Of a DNA stretch of 64,000 nt, positions 42,807 through 51,658 are shown in pieces. The DNA is from CAYQQK01 sp964420065. Lineage in GTDB: Bacteria; Bacillota; Dethiobacteria; DTU022. Each line of letters begins with the position of its first letter. Positions within the stretch are counted from its first letter, which is position 1. The stretch spans positions 1 to 64,000 of the forward strand of contig CAYQQK010000005.1 of NCBI GenBank assembly GCA_964420065.1. Reading direction: 5' to 3'. The notes under the pieces are model-generated. The model had not been told where the DNA came from and made no database searches. It saw only the letters and a program-made list of their open reading frames with translations. The position numbers were made by a program, and so were the translations under genes.

Positions 42807-43745
42807 ATGACCATGGTAATTGATTGTGTGGCGATCGGAGACCTGTTGATGGAGGAAATTATTGAAGAAACCCGGGGTCTAAAAGCGAAAGGGATTACCC
42901 CCGGTATTGCTACCCTGCTGGTAGGTGATGATTTTGGTTCCAGGATGTATCGTGGTCAGGTCGAAAAATTTTGTGAAGAGGCGGGTTTTAATTACGTCAA
43001 TGAAAATCCTGGCGCCGACATTGACGAGACAGGCGTGATCAAAATTGTAAAGAAGCTAAACGCTGATCCGGCCGTGAGCGGCATCCTGCCGCTCCGTCCT
43101 TTTCCCGAGCATATCTCGGATAGCGCGGTGATCAACTCGATCGATGTGAACAAAGACATTGACTGTTTCCACCCCTTTAACATGGGTAAACTGGCCATGG
43201 GCGAACCCACTTTTCCCCCGGCCACTCCGTCTGCAGTAATCGAGATTCTGGAGCGTTATGCCCGTGAGGTAGAACAAAAGGATCCGAAAGATTTCTTTGA
43301 AGGCGCCGAAATTGTAGTGGTAGGCCATTCCAATATCGTCGGTAAACCCCTGGCCTTCCTTGTTTTGAACCGTAATGCTACCACCAGCGTGACCCATGTT
43401 TTCACCAGCATGAAGAACAACCTGGCCAAACACACCACCGGGGCCGATATTCTGATCGTTGCTGCCGGAAAAGCCGACCTGATCGGTCCGGATCTGGTCA
43501 AGGAGGGGGCGATCGTCGTTGATGTAGGCATCAACCGGGTCAAGGAACTCGATGCCGGCGGACAGCCGGTCCTGAATAAGAAAGGCAAGCCCAAAACCAA
43601 AACGGTTGGCGATGTTTCATTTGACGCCGTGAAGGACAAAACCAGGGCGATCACACCCGTACCCGGAGGCGTCGGTTCGGTGACAAACCGCATGCTCATG
43701 AAAAATGCACTGAGAGCATGTAAAATTCAACATAATTTGACATAG
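42807..43745 (+). CDS. folD: Methylene-THF dehydrogenase (FolD-like, probably lacking cyclohydrolase activity)
   Basis: Protein of 312 residues of the FolD family. The dinucleotide site is VVVGHSNIVGKPLAFLVLNR, and the C-terminus TPVPGGVGSVTNRMLMKN is standard. The Asp of KDIDCFHPFN is present. At the active site, the usual Y-x-x-x-K is YRGQV, so the lysine essential for cyclohydrolase activity in bifunctional FolD is Val. The usual LVQLPLP glutamine segment reads LPLRPFP. A monofunctional dehydrogenase partnered with FchA is the simplest reading. AAAGGAG precedes ATG 42807. Confidence 0.92.
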   Translation: MTMVIDCVAIGDLLMEEIIEETRGLKAKGITPGIATLLVGDDFGSRMYRGQVEKFCEEAGFNYVNENPGADIDETGVIKIVKKLNADPAVSGILPLRPFPEHISDSAVINSIDVNKDIDCFHPFNMGKLAMGEPTFPPATPSAVIEILERYAREVEQKDPKDFFEGAEIVVVGHSNIVGKPLAFLVLNRNATTSVTHVFTSMKNNLAKHTTGADILIVAAGKADLIGPDLVKEGAIVVDVGINRVKELDAGGQPVLNKKGKPKTKTVGDVSFDAVKDKTRAITPVPGGVGSVTNRMLMKNALRACKIQHNLT

Positions 43746-43761
43746 GCCACCTGGAAATTCA

Positions 43762-43808
43762 CGGGGGTATAAGGGAACGGCTTGATGGTTCTCCTGTGCC
43801 CCTTTTTT
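43762..43808 (+). terminator. Intrinsic terminator after folD
   Basis: GGGG...GGGAAC pairs with GTTCTCC...CCCC with an internal loop, then TTTTTT. Confidence 0.65.
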
Positions 43809-43866
43809 AAAACAGGATTGGTTTTTTCGATCAATGAAGTCACTTGCATATTGGGGGAATATCATT

Positions 43867-44166
43867 GTGCGGCGGAAATTACTTTCAGGAATCATCTTGA
43901 TGGTTTTGGCACTTCTTTTACTTGTGCCGGCCGGGTGTATTCCCGGTGACGGGCAGCACGATTTGCATAAACCGGCGGGGTTTTTCTGGGGGATCTGGCA
44001 TGGATGGGTTGCACCGGTTTCCTTGATCCTGGGACTATTTAAAAAGGATATCCGCATCTATGAAGTCTTCAATACCGGCTGGTGGTACGATTTCGGGTTC
44101 TACATGGCTATCCTTGGTGGGTTTGGTGGTCTATCTGTATTCCGTAAAAATAAAGGGAAAGGGTAA
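43867..44166 (+). CDS. Small putative lipoprotein/membrane protein before OLE RNA
   Basis: About 99 residues. A signal-like helix LLSGIILMVLALLLLVPAGC ends in a cysteine that could be lipidated, although the lipobox (PAGC) is not ideal. GFFWGIWHGWVAPVSLILGLF and VFNTGWWYDFGFYMAILGGFGG follow, each hydrophobic. I have no firm function. The pattern WGIWHGWVAP is one I recall only from conserved unknowns. GTG 43867 is chosen because the lipoprotein signal starts there; ATG 43834 is possible. Its short distance from the folD terminator suggests a separate transcript. Confidence 0.65.
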   Translation: MRRKLLSGIILMVLALLLLVPAGCIPGDGQHDLHKPAGFFWGIWHGWVAPVSLILGLFKKDIRIYEVFNTGWWYDFGFYMAILGGFGGLSVFRKNKGKG

Positions 44167-44179
44167 ATGAAAATCATGG

Positions 44180-44371
44180 GCTTTGCCGGATAGAGGATGA
44201 GGGAAGCTGCCTCGAAGAAAACCAATCTGTTTTCCGGTAACGCGGCGCAAGGAACAAACTACAGATAAAAAATGCGAGGCAGTAACCAGCCGGATACCGG
44301 TAAAACAGACCAGGGGACGGTTTATCATTATTGCGATCGCGCCGACAGGGAAGGCGGTTCGTTTACCGCCG
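44180..44371 (+). ncRNA. Possible structured RNA with pseudoknot upstream of OLE promoter
   Basis: TCTGTTTTCCGGTA (44226-44239) pairs with TACCGGTAAAACAGA (44295-44309), leaving one bulged base. CTGCCTCG (44207-44214) pairs with CGAGGCAG (44275-44282), which lies inside the loop of the first helix, so the two would form a pseudoknot. GGCGGT/ACCGCC (44354-44371) adds a hairpin. No protein frame fits. It matches no RNA class I can name and could be a 3' element of the preceding gene. Confidence 0.35.
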
Positions 44372-44382
44372 AAAATGGCAAG

Positions 44383-44411
44383 TTGAGAACGAATTTGGGA
44401 TATGCTATAAT
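44383..44411 (+). promoter_or_regulatory. Sigma-A promoter of OLE RNA
   Basis: TTGAGA (44383-44388), 17 bases, TATAAT (44406-44411). Start would be near 44419, just before the OLE closing stem. Confidence 0.75.
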
Positions 44412-44419
44412 GATTCACG

Positions 44420-44985
44420 GCAAAACATAAGTGGTGCAGTATCCTAGTTGGCGCCACCCCTTCGAAAACGGGCCTAAAAATCCGTCAAGGGCACATCGAT
44501 GAAGTTCCTGGTGCTGGCTACTGACGCCCAGTTGGGGGCTGGTGCTGGGAGTTAAGAGGGACGGGGCGATCTACAAAGGCATGTAGGCGTTGACCCTGCT
44601 CTCGTGGAGACCCAACGCGGTGGTGAATTGTTTAAAGGACAAACGGCTACTGTTTGGGTATGAACCTGTACGCGGTGACAAGCTGGGTACAGCGTAGCCT
44701 GCCTTGAGTGGTGGGGGTGGAGGAAGAGGTACTTAAACCTTCTCTGCAAAAGAGGCTAGAGGGCGGAAAGGCGCCAGCGGGGAAAACCCCTAGGCTGCTC
44801 TCATCAAGAGAGGCGTTCCAGGGATTAAAGTGTGAGCTAAGTGGTAATCCAGTTCTGCCGCTGGTGACACGGCGGGAATAATCTGAAAAGGGAACTGCCT
44901 GTCCGGTAACGGTGGGTGATTGTTCGGGAAAGCCTGCTGGACCTAAGCCGCAACATTTACCTGAAACGCTACCACTTATTTTTAC
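44420..44985 (+). ncRNA. ole: OLE RNA (ornate, large, extremophilic)
   Basis: Non-coding RNA of about 560 bases. ATAAGTGGT (44427-44435) is perfectly complementary to ACCACTTAT (44971-44979), closing the molecule. Inside are many G-rich helices and purine-rich joining regions and no good protein frame. Position between ispA and dxs, directly before a gene for an OapA-type membrane protein, is the known context of OLE RNA in anaerobic and extremophilic Firmicutes. OLE RNA binds OapA at the membrane and influences tolerance to cold, alcohols and Mg2+ in Halalkalibacterium (Bacillus) halodurans. The ends are estimates. Confidence 0.87.
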
Positions 44986-45035
44986 ATGTTTGCGGATCCG
45001 GTTTTTTTGTTGTGATTGTTAACGAGGTGGAACCG

Positions 45036-45623
45036 GTGGGCAAAATCAAAAAAAACAGCCGGGCCGGGCACTGGATTGTGGTTGTTACCCTCTGGACCTT
45101 TTTCCTTGCCGCCGCCCTGGACCTGGTGGCCCAGGTTGCATTCAACCGGATCCCTTCGCTGATTGTTTCCTTTGTCGTTCTTCTTTCCGTCATTTGCCTG
45201 GGGATTGCGTTTGATCTGATCGGCACTGCTGCCGCGGCCGCTTCGACGGCGCCGTTGAACGCCAAAGCGGCCTTGAAGATTCCCGGGGCGCGCCGGGGGG
45301 TCTACCTGGTCCAGCATGCCGAGCAGGTGGCCAATTTTTGCAACGACGTGGTCGGGGATATCAGTGGTGTGATCAGCGGGACCCTTTCGGCTTTAATTGT
45401 TTTACGGCTGGCGAACCGTTTACCCCTGGCCCGGGTTGAAATATTTGTCAGTATTTTTGCGACCGCCCTGGTGGCGGCGATTACGGTAGGAGGCAAGGCT
45501 TGGGGTAAAACCTATGCCCTGCGCAAATCGACGGAAATTCTTGTTTTTGTGGGGAAAACTTTAAACCGCCTGGAAACGGTAGTCGGGTTCTTGAAGCGGC
45601 GAAATAAGGAGCACAGACGGTGA
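45036..45623 (+). CDS. oapA: OLE-associated membrane protein OapA
   Basis: Membrane protein of 195 residues with four hydrophobic segments (residues about 13-35, 40-65, 105-125 and 130-150). VAFNRIPSLIVSF, GIAFDLIGTAAAAA and HAEQVANFCNDVVGDISGVISG are features of OapA, including the conserved DxxxD (DVVGD). OapA forms dimers that hold OLE RNA at the membrane. GTG 45036 is selected because GAGGTGG lies upstream; longer in-frame starts lie inside the OLE RNA. Overlaps dxs by four bases (GTGA). Confidence 0.9.
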   Translation: MGKIKKNSRAGHWIVVVTLWTFFLAAALDLVAQVAFNRIPSLIVSFVVLLSVICLGIAFDLIGTAAAAASTAPLNAKAALKIPGARRGVYLVQHAEQVANFCNDVVGDISGVISGTLSALIVLRLANRLPLARVEIFVSIFATALVAAITVGGKAWGKTYALRKSTEILVFVGKTLNRLETVVGFLKRRNKEHRR

Positions 45624-47539
45624 AACATACAGGCCGGCGGGACGGTAATAAAAGCCTGCTCGAATCCCTGAATCTTCCCAACGATTTACACGATTTTAGT
45701 CCGGCCCAATTGGCAGAACTGGCCACAGAAATCCGTACTTTTATGCTTAAAACCGTAGCCGGTACCGGCGGCCATCTTGCCCCCAGCCTGGGAGTTGTGG
45801 AACTGGCCCTGGCCTTGCATAGCACTTTCAACAGCCCCCGGGATCGCATTATTTGGGATGTCGGGCACCAGTGCTACGTTCATAAAATACTCACCGGGCG
45901 CAGAGATCGTTTCCATACCCTGCGCCGGCCGGGCGGGTTGAGCGGTTTTCCACGTCTTTCCGAAAGCGAACATGATCCCTTCGGCACGGGGCACGCCAGC
46001 ACCTCGGTTTCGGCCGCCCTCGGACTGGCCCTGGCCCGGGATCACTACGGGGAAAAACATCGCGTTATTGCCGTTATCGGTGACGGCGCTCTGACCGGGG
46101 GCATGGCCTATGAAGCGCTCAACTTTGCCGGTCATGCCAAAACCGATCTATTGATTATCCTTAATGACAACAAGATGTCCATCAGCCGTAATGTCGGGGC
46201 CATGTCGGATTACCTGCAGCGGCTTCGGACCGATCCAAATTATTCACGTCTGAAGGGTGAATTTGAAAAGGCTTTACGCCGTGTTCCTCTGGTCGGCGAA
46301 CCGGTAATCAGTTCCGCTCAACGCCTGCGGGGCGGATTGAAATACTTGCTCATGCCGGGGATGCTTTTTGAAGAGCTGGGTCTAACCTATCTTGGTCCGG
46401 TGGATGGGCATAACATTCGCTCCATGAAAAACGTTTTCGAACGGGCCGCCCGGCTCAGGGGGCCCATTTTACTTCATGTTATCACTGAAAAGGGCAAGGG
46501 TTACAGTTTTGCCGAAAAATCGCCGGAGCGTTTTCACGGTATCGGCCCCTTTGATTTGCAAAACGGGCAAGCCAGGAAACACAAAAAACCTCCTTCTTAC
46601 ACCGAGATTTTTTCTCGCGCCCTGGTTGATCTGGCCACTGCGGACGAAAAAATCGTTGCCGTGACCGCCGCCATGACAGCAGGTACGGGTTTGGAACATT
46701 TCAGTCTCACTTTTCCTAAACGGTTTTTTGATGTAGGCATCGCGGAACAACACGGGGTGACCATGGCTGCAGCCATGGCTGCTGGGGGTTTGCGTCCGGT
46801 AATGGCGATTTATAGCACGTTTTTGCAACGTGCATTTGATCAGCTGATCCACGACGTCAGCCTGCAAAATCTTCCGGTGGTCCTGGCGGTGGATCGGGCC
46901 GGGATCGTTGGCGAGGACGGGGAAACACACCAGGGGTTGTTTGATCTTTCCTACCTCCGCCTGGCGCCGAACATGGCCGTACTCGCACCCCGCAATGAAG
47001 ATGAACTGCAGCATGCTTTGCATACCGCAATTTACGCCTCTCCCGGACCGGCAGCCTTGCGTTACCCCCGGGCCTATGGTGAAGGGGTGCCGCTGACCGA
47101 ACCGCAGGCATGGCCTTGGGGGAAAGGCATTTTACTTCGGGAAGGAGAAGATATATTGATTGTTGCCGCCGGCACGGTGACCAACGCTGCCTTTAAAGCT
47201 GCGGAAATGCTCTACTGGCAAGGCATTCGGGCTGCCGTAATCGATGCCCGTTTTGTTAAGCCGCTTGACGAGGAGTTGATCATGACCTGGGCACGGCGGT
47301 GCCGCCGGGTGCTGACGGTGGAGGAAAATATTTTGGCGGGAGGCTTCGGCAGCGCTGTTGGTGAGCTTTTGGTCCGGAAGGCGCTGGTCCGTCCCCTGCT
47401 GCATTTGGGCATCGGGGATCGTTTCGTCGAGCATGGTCCCCGGAATTTGGTCCTGGAACGGTTGGGTCTGGATGCGGGGGGAATTTATCGTTCCGCCCTT
47501 GCCTTTGCCAATCGTAGCACGGCTGAAGGATCGCGGTGA
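45620..47539 (+). CDS. dxs: 1-deoxy-D-xylulose-5-phosphate synthase
   Basis: Thiamine diphosphate enzyme of 639 residues that starts the MEP isoprenoid pathway from pyruvate and glyceraldehyde 3-phosphate. The cofactor motif is GDGALTGGMAYEALNFAG with the Asn of LNDNKMSIS. FFDVGIAEQHGVTMAAAMA is the transketolase central region, and DRAGIVGEDGETHQG is typical. GTG 45620 overlaps oapA. Coupled onward to tlyA. Confidence 0.97.
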   Translation: MKHTGRRDGNKSLLESLNLPNDLHDFSPAQLAELATEIRTFMLKTVAGTGGHLAPSLGVVELALALHSTFNSPRDRIIWDVGHQCYVHKILTGRRDRFHTLRRPGGLSGFPRLSESEHDPFGTGHASTSVSAALGLALARDHYGEKHRVIAVIGDGALTGGMAYEALNFAGHAKTDLLIILNDNKMSISRNVGAMSDYLQRLRTDPNYSRLKGEFEKALRRVPLVGEPVISSAQRLRGGLKYLLMPGMLFEELGLTYLGPVDGHNIRSMKNVFERAARLRGPILLHVITEKGKGYSFAEKSPERFHGIGPFDLQNGQARKHKKPPSYTEIFSRALVDLATADEKIVAVTAAMTAGTGLEHFSLTFPKRFFDVGIAEQHGVTMAAAMAAGGLRPVMAIYSTFLQRAFDQLIHDVSLQNLPVVLAVDRAGIVGEDGETHQGLFDLSYLRLAPNMAVLAPRNEDELQHALHTAIYASPGPAALRYPRAYGEGVPLTEPQAWPWGKGILLREGEDILIVAAGTVTNAAFKAAEMLYWQGIRAAVIDARFVKPLDEELIMTWARRCRRVLTVEENILAGGFGSAVGELLVRKALVRPLLHLGIGDRFVEHGPRNLVLERLGLDAGGIYRSALAFANRSTAEGSR

Positions 47540-48360
47540 AAAAGGGGAATTTCCGACCGGTCCGTTTGGACTTGCTTCTGGTGCGGCGCGGTTTTTATTC
47601 TTCCCGAACCCGGGCCCAGGCGGCGATCATGGCCGGGCGGGTGAAGGTTGGAGGGAGGATTTGCGACAAGCCCGGCACGGCGGTAGCGCCTGAAGCACCG
47701 GTGGACTTGATCGAACCTTGTTGTCCCTACGTTTCACGCGGTGGCCTTAAACTTGAAAAAGCCCTGTCCGAGCTGGAGCTCACGGTAAACAATCGGGTGG
47801 TCCTTGATGTTGGCGCCTCGACCGGCGGGTTTACCGACTGCTTGCTCCAACATGGCGCCCGCCTCGTCTATGCGTTGGACGTGGGCTATGGCCAGTTGAA
47901 CTACCGGTTACGGAATGATGGGCGGGTGGTGGTAATGGAGCGCTTCAACGTCCGTTACCTTGAACCGGACGATCTACCGGTGGTGCCGGATCTGGCGACC
48001 GTGGATGTTTCCTTTATCTCTTTGAAGCTTGTTTTACCGGTGTTTCATCGGGCCGGTTTGCCGGCCGTTCTGGCTTTGATCAAACCTCAGTTCGAAGTCG
48101 GACGTGACCAGGCTTCCCGGGGGAAGGGAGTGATCCGCTGCGCGAAGCTGCATCGGTCCGTTCTAAATGAACTGACCGGCTCTGCAGTGGAATGGGGTTA
48201 CCGTACAGCCGGTTTAACATTCTCGCGATTGTCCGGCCCAAAGGGGAATATAGAGTTTTTTGCATACTGGATACGAACACCGGATTCGGTTCCGGAGCTG
48301 CCCGGCGATGCGGTTCTGGACCGGGTTGTAACAGCCGCACACCTCCATTTTCAAGGTTAA
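47536..48360 (+). CDS. tlyA: TlyA family rRNA methyltransferase
   Basis: Protein of 274 residues with an N-terminal S4 RNA-binding domain (RLDLLLVRRGFYSSRTRAQAAI) and an FtsJ-like methyltransferase domain (VVLDVGASTGGFTDCLLQHGA, DVSFISLKLVLPVF, LIKPQFEVG). It is predicted to 2'-O-methylate ribosomal RNA. GTG start overlaps the dxs stop by four bases. Confidence 0.95.
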   Translation: MKKGNFRPVRLDLLLVRRGFYSSRTRAQAAIMAGRVKVGGRICDKPGTAVAPEAPVDLIEPCCPYVSRGGLKLEKALSELELTVNNRVVLDVGASTGGFTDCLLQHGARLVYALDVGYGQLNYRLRNDGRVVVMERFNVRYLEPDDLPVVPDLATVDVSFISLKLVLPVFHRAGLPAVLALIKPQFEVGRDQASRGKGVIRCAKLHRSVLNELTGSAVEWGYRTAGLTFSRLSGPKGNIEFFAYWIRTPDSVPELPGDAVLDRVVTAAHLHFQG

Positions 48361-48411
48361 GGTATTTCCGAGGGGGAATTATTTCGTAGTGGACAGGCTG
48401 GTGAAAGCAAG

Positions 48412-48945
48412 GTGCGCTGGCAGGACTATTTGTTGCTCCTGCTCCTGGGAGGAGCAGCCCTATTTTACTTTCTCCGGTATCGCCGCCCGCGCCGGAAAAA
48501 ACGATCATCTCCGGGGAAAAATCGCGGACGATTGACCCGGCGCGAGGAGGCAGCCTGGAACCTGCTGCAAATTCGGGGCTACCGGCTGGAAGAGATCCAT
48601 CCGGCCATTCCGGTCACGTTTACAGTTGAAAACAAAAGCCGGCGTTTCACCCATCGGAGTGGGTTTACCGTGGTGAAAAGCGGCAAAGTTTATCTGGTCA
48701 AGGTCAAACAGGGCGAAGGGGCATCTTTGAGCACGCCCGTGTTACGACGGGAGTTGATGCTGGACTTTCTCTTTTTTCGGCCGGCCGCTTTATTTCTTTA
48801 TGACAGTGAGAGAGACCGCCTGCAAAAGCTTTCTTTTTCTTGCGGCGGCGGTTACATGGGAAATACGGACAACCGTTTTTTGCTGCTTTCCTTGCTGTTG
48901 CTTGTTATCGCCGGTGTGGCACTTCTTTGCCGGTTGTTGATTTGA
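48412..48945 (+). CDS. Hypothetical membrane protein between tlyA and nadK
   Basis: Protein of 177 residues: N-terminal membrane helix (YLLLLLLGGAALFYFL), a very basic linker (RYRRPRRKKRSS), a soluble domain (RREEAAWNLLQIRGYRLEEI...GKVYLVKVKQGEGASL) that resembles a small nuclease-like or restriction-type alpha/beta fold, and a C-terminal helix. Function unknown. GTG 48412. It keeps its place between tlyA and nadK in several clostridia as far as I recall. Confidence 0.6.
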   Translation: MRWQDYLLLLLLGGAALFYFLRYRRPRRKKRSSPGKNRGRLTRREEAAWNLLQIRGYRLEEIHPAIPVTFTVENKSRRFTHRSGFTVVKSGKVYLVKVKQGEGASLSTPVLRRELMLDFLFFRPAALFLYDSERDRLQKLSFSCGGGYMGNTDNRFLLLSLLLLVIAGVALLCRLLI

Positions 48946-49035
48946 AAAGGGCGACAATCATGTATGACAAACAATGTGGATTGAACCTGCTGTTCAGGGG
49001 GAAAGAGCAGCAAACGAAAGGGGCCTGGTGACGGC

Positions 49036-49884
49036 GTGCGTGCGATCGGTTTAATCCCGAACTGGCAAAAAGAAAATGCGCTTCTGGTGGTCAAAAGGGT
49101 GCAATCTTTTTTCGTCGGGCAGGGGGTGCCTCTTCTGGAAGCAGATGGGCAGAAAGGTTTCAACGACGCGGAGCACCTGGCCGAAGTGCTGGCGGACTGG
49201 AAAGATCGGGTTGACCTGGTGGTGGTCGTAGGCGGGGACGGGACCATTCTTCGGGTTGCGCGGGATTTATGCTGCTGGGAAGTGCCCATCCTGGGCATAA
49301 ATTTGGGGCAGATGGGTTTCCTGGCCGCGATTGAGGTTGCGACCATGGAGCGCTACCTGCAGGATATCGTTTCCGGCCAGTTTTCTTTCAGTGAAAGGAT
49401 GATGCTGGAGGCTGATCTCTGGCGCGGTGAGAAACACCTGGCGCGTTTCCAGGCTTTGAACGATGTGGTGGTCTCACGAGGTCCCTTTTCCCGTATTATT
49501 ACGCTCGATACTTTTATCGGTCCCGATTTCCTGGAAAGCTACTCCGGGGATGGGGTAATCATCGCTTCCCCAACCGGTTCTACCGGTTACTCACTTTCCG
49601 CGGGGGGGCCGATCGTTAACCCCGCTTTGGAGCTAATTGTGATCACTCCGATCTGCCCCCACAGTCTTTCCAACCGTGCCGTTATCGCCACCGGAACCGA
49701 AAAAGTACACTTAAGGGTCTGTTCGCATCGGGCCAAGGTAGTGCTGACCGTGGATGGGCAGGTCGGGTTTGATCTTAGGGACAACGATCAGATCGTTGTG
49801 GGCCGGGGGCAGTGCCGGGTTCGCTTGGTTACTTTCGACAACCATTCGTTTTATAAAATTCTCCACCAGAAACTAAAGCGGTAG
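49036..49884 (+). CDS. nadK: NAD kinase
   Basis: Phosphorylates NAD to NADP, 282 residues. VVVVGGDGTILRVAR holds the GGDGT motif; GINLGQMGFLAAIE and SPTGSTGYSLSAGGPIV are the other signatures. GTG 49036. argR, which commonly stands between nadK and recN in Firmicutes, is missing; recN follows by 11 bases. Confidence 0.96.
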   Translation: MRAIGLIPNWQKENALLVVKRVQSFFVGQGVPLLEADGQKGFNDAEHLAEVLADWKDRVDLVVVVGGDGTILRVARDLCCWEVPILGINLGQMGFLAAIEVATMERYLQDIVSGQFSFSERMMLEADLWRGEKHLARFQALNDVVVSRGPFSRIITLDTFIGPDFLESYSGDGVIIASPTGSTGYSLSAGGPIVNPALELIVITPICPHSLSNRAVIATGTEKVHLRVCSHRAKVVLTVDGQVGFDLRDNDQIVVGRGQCRVRLVTFDNHSFYKILHQKLKR

Positions 49885-49895
49885 GGGGGAGGATC

Positions 49896-51617
49896 ATGCT
49901 GTGCCGTCTCCACGTGACTAACTTTGCTCTGATCGATGATCTCACCCTTGAACTGGGGCCGTATTTAAATGTTTTAAGCGGAGAAACCGGCGCCGGAAAA
50001 TCGATTGTGATCGATGCCATCGGCTTGTTATTGGGAGAGCGAGCTTCGACGGATCAGGTGCGTTCACAGGAAAAAGCAGCACTGATCGAAGGTATTTTCG
50101 TCCCCCCGCTGCCTGCGGCAGCCCTGATTGCGCCGGTTCTTGAAGCAGCAGGTATTGCTGCGGAAGATGAGTTGTTCCTTTCGCGAGAGGTAAGCGCCGG
50201 TGGGCGCAGTGTGGCCCGGATCAACGGCCGACTGGTCCCCGTTTCGATCTTGAAAGAATTGGGGCGCTTCCTGGTCGACCTGCATGGACAGCACCGGCAC
50301 CAGTCGTTGTTGCGTCCCGGTGAGCAGTTGGAACTGCTTGACGCTTTTGGCGGAGAAGAATTGGGTGCAGCGCGCGAGCGGATGGCTTCTGCTTTTCAAC
50401 GACTTAGCCGGGTGCGGCAGGAACTTTCCGCCCTGGACTGCGATGGGGCGGTTCTTGAACGACGTCTGGATATCCTGGCTCATCAAATCAGGGAAATCCG
50501 TGAGTCCGGCCCCTCGCCGGAAGAAGAAACGGAACTGTTACGGAGGGAACGGATCCTTGCCCACACTGAAAAGATACAGGTTCTGGTTAACCGGGCATAC
50601 GCTTTCCTGTTCACCGGAGATGAACGGGACGGGTTGCCGGCGGTGGTAGATCGACTTTTTGCATCACTCAGCGATCTGCAGGAGGCGGCGGGTATAGATC
50701 CGGGGCTCTCGCCGGTTACAGAAACCCTGGAAAATCTTTATACACAGTTGCAAGAGATCGCCCCCGATTTGCGGGATTGTACGGACCGGACCACCTTTGA
50801 TCCCCGGGAACTGGAGACGATCCAGGAACGTCTGAAAAATTTTAACGCCCTTAAGCGCAAATATGGACCCTCCCTGGAGGATGTCCTTGCTTTTGCCGGC
50901 CGGGCTGAAGATGAAAAGAGTAGAATAGAGCAAAACGCCGCCCATGCAGCCGGGCTGCAACGGGAAATTATTTTTCTGGAAGAAGAACTTTGCCGGATTG
51001 CCGGTGAATTGCGGGAACATCGCCGGATCGCGGCGGGCGGTCTGGAAAAAGAGATTACAATTGTACTGGCCGAACTGGCTCTGGCCGGAGCCGAACTTGT
51101 TGTTTCGGTGACCCCCCGTAAAAACTTTACCGCCTCCGGATCCGACCGGATCGAATTTTTATTTTCCGCCAACCGCGGTGAACCGGCACGGCCCTTGGCC
51201 AGGGTCATCTCGGGAGGCGAAATGTCGCGGGTGATGCTGGCTCTCAAAACCGCCCTGGTCCGCCAGGACCGGCTGCCGACCTTGATCTTTGATGAGGCGG
51301 ACGCCGGAATCGGGGGGGTAACCGTGAACGCGGTGGCCGAGAAATTGGCCCTTCTTTCGCAACGTCACCAGGTTGTCTGTGTTACCCACAGTCCCCAGGT
51401 GGCCGTACTGGCCCGGGATCACTTTAAACTGTCCAAAGAAATTTCCGGAGAACGCACTTTAACCAGGGTGATCGCCTTGAACCCGGAAGAACGACGCCTT
51501 GAAATTGCGCGGATGCTGGACGGGGCCACGGTCAGCGCGGTCAGTCTCAGGCATGTCGATGAATTGATGAAAAGAGCACGCCGGTTTTGGGAAGAGCAAT
51601 CGGATTCTGTTTCTTGA
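49896..51617 (+). CDS. recN: DNA repair protein RecN
   Basis: SMC-like ATPase of 573 residues for double-strand break repair. Walker A GETGAGKSIVIDAIGLLLGE near residue 30, long central coiled coil, signature VISGGEMSRVMLALK, Walker B LIFDEADAGIGG and VTHSPQVA. GGGGGGAGG precedes ATG 49896. Confidence 0.97.
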   Translation: MLCRLHVTNFALIDDLTLELGPYLNVLSGETGAGKSIVIDAIGLLLGERASTDQVRSQEKAALIEGIFVPPLPAAALIAPVLEAAGIAAEDELFLSREVSAGGRSVARINGRLVPVSILKELGRFLVDLHGQHRHQSLLRPGEQLELLDAFGGEELGAARERMASAFQRLSRVRQELSALDCDGAVLERRLDILAHQIREIRESGPSPEEETELLRRERILAHTEKIQVLVNRAYAFLFTGDERDGLPAVVDRLFASLSDLQEAAGIDPGLSPVTETLENLYTQLQEIAPDLRDCTDRTTFDPRELETIQERLKNFNALKRKYGPSLEDVLAFAGRAEDEKSRIEQNAAHAAGLQREIIFLEEELCRIAGELREHRRIAAGGLEKEITIVLAELALAGAELVVSVTPRKNFTASGSDRIEFLFSANRGEPARPLARVISGGEMSRVMLALKTALVRQDRLPTLIFDEADAGIGGVTVNAVAEKLALLSQRHQVVCVTHSPQVAVLARDHFKLSKEISGERTLTRVIALNPEERRLEIARMLDGATVSAVSLRHVDELMKRARRFWEEQSDSVS

Positions 51618-51658
51618 AGCATTCCCGGTGTTCCTGCTCACAGTAAAGGAGAGATGCA

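Noticed and set aside
44400..44930. Group II intron or large ribozyme in the non-coding stretch after the small lipoprotein
   Set aside because: The 5' end GTTGGCGCCACC superficially recalls a group II intron, but there is no reverse transcriptase, no domain V, and the position between ispA and dxs beside an OapA-type gene fits OLE RNA far better.
44916..45035. N-terminal extension of OapA by 40 residues
   Set aside because: The frame is open, but it runs through the 3' part of the OLE RNA and lacks a ribosome site; GTG 45036 has one.
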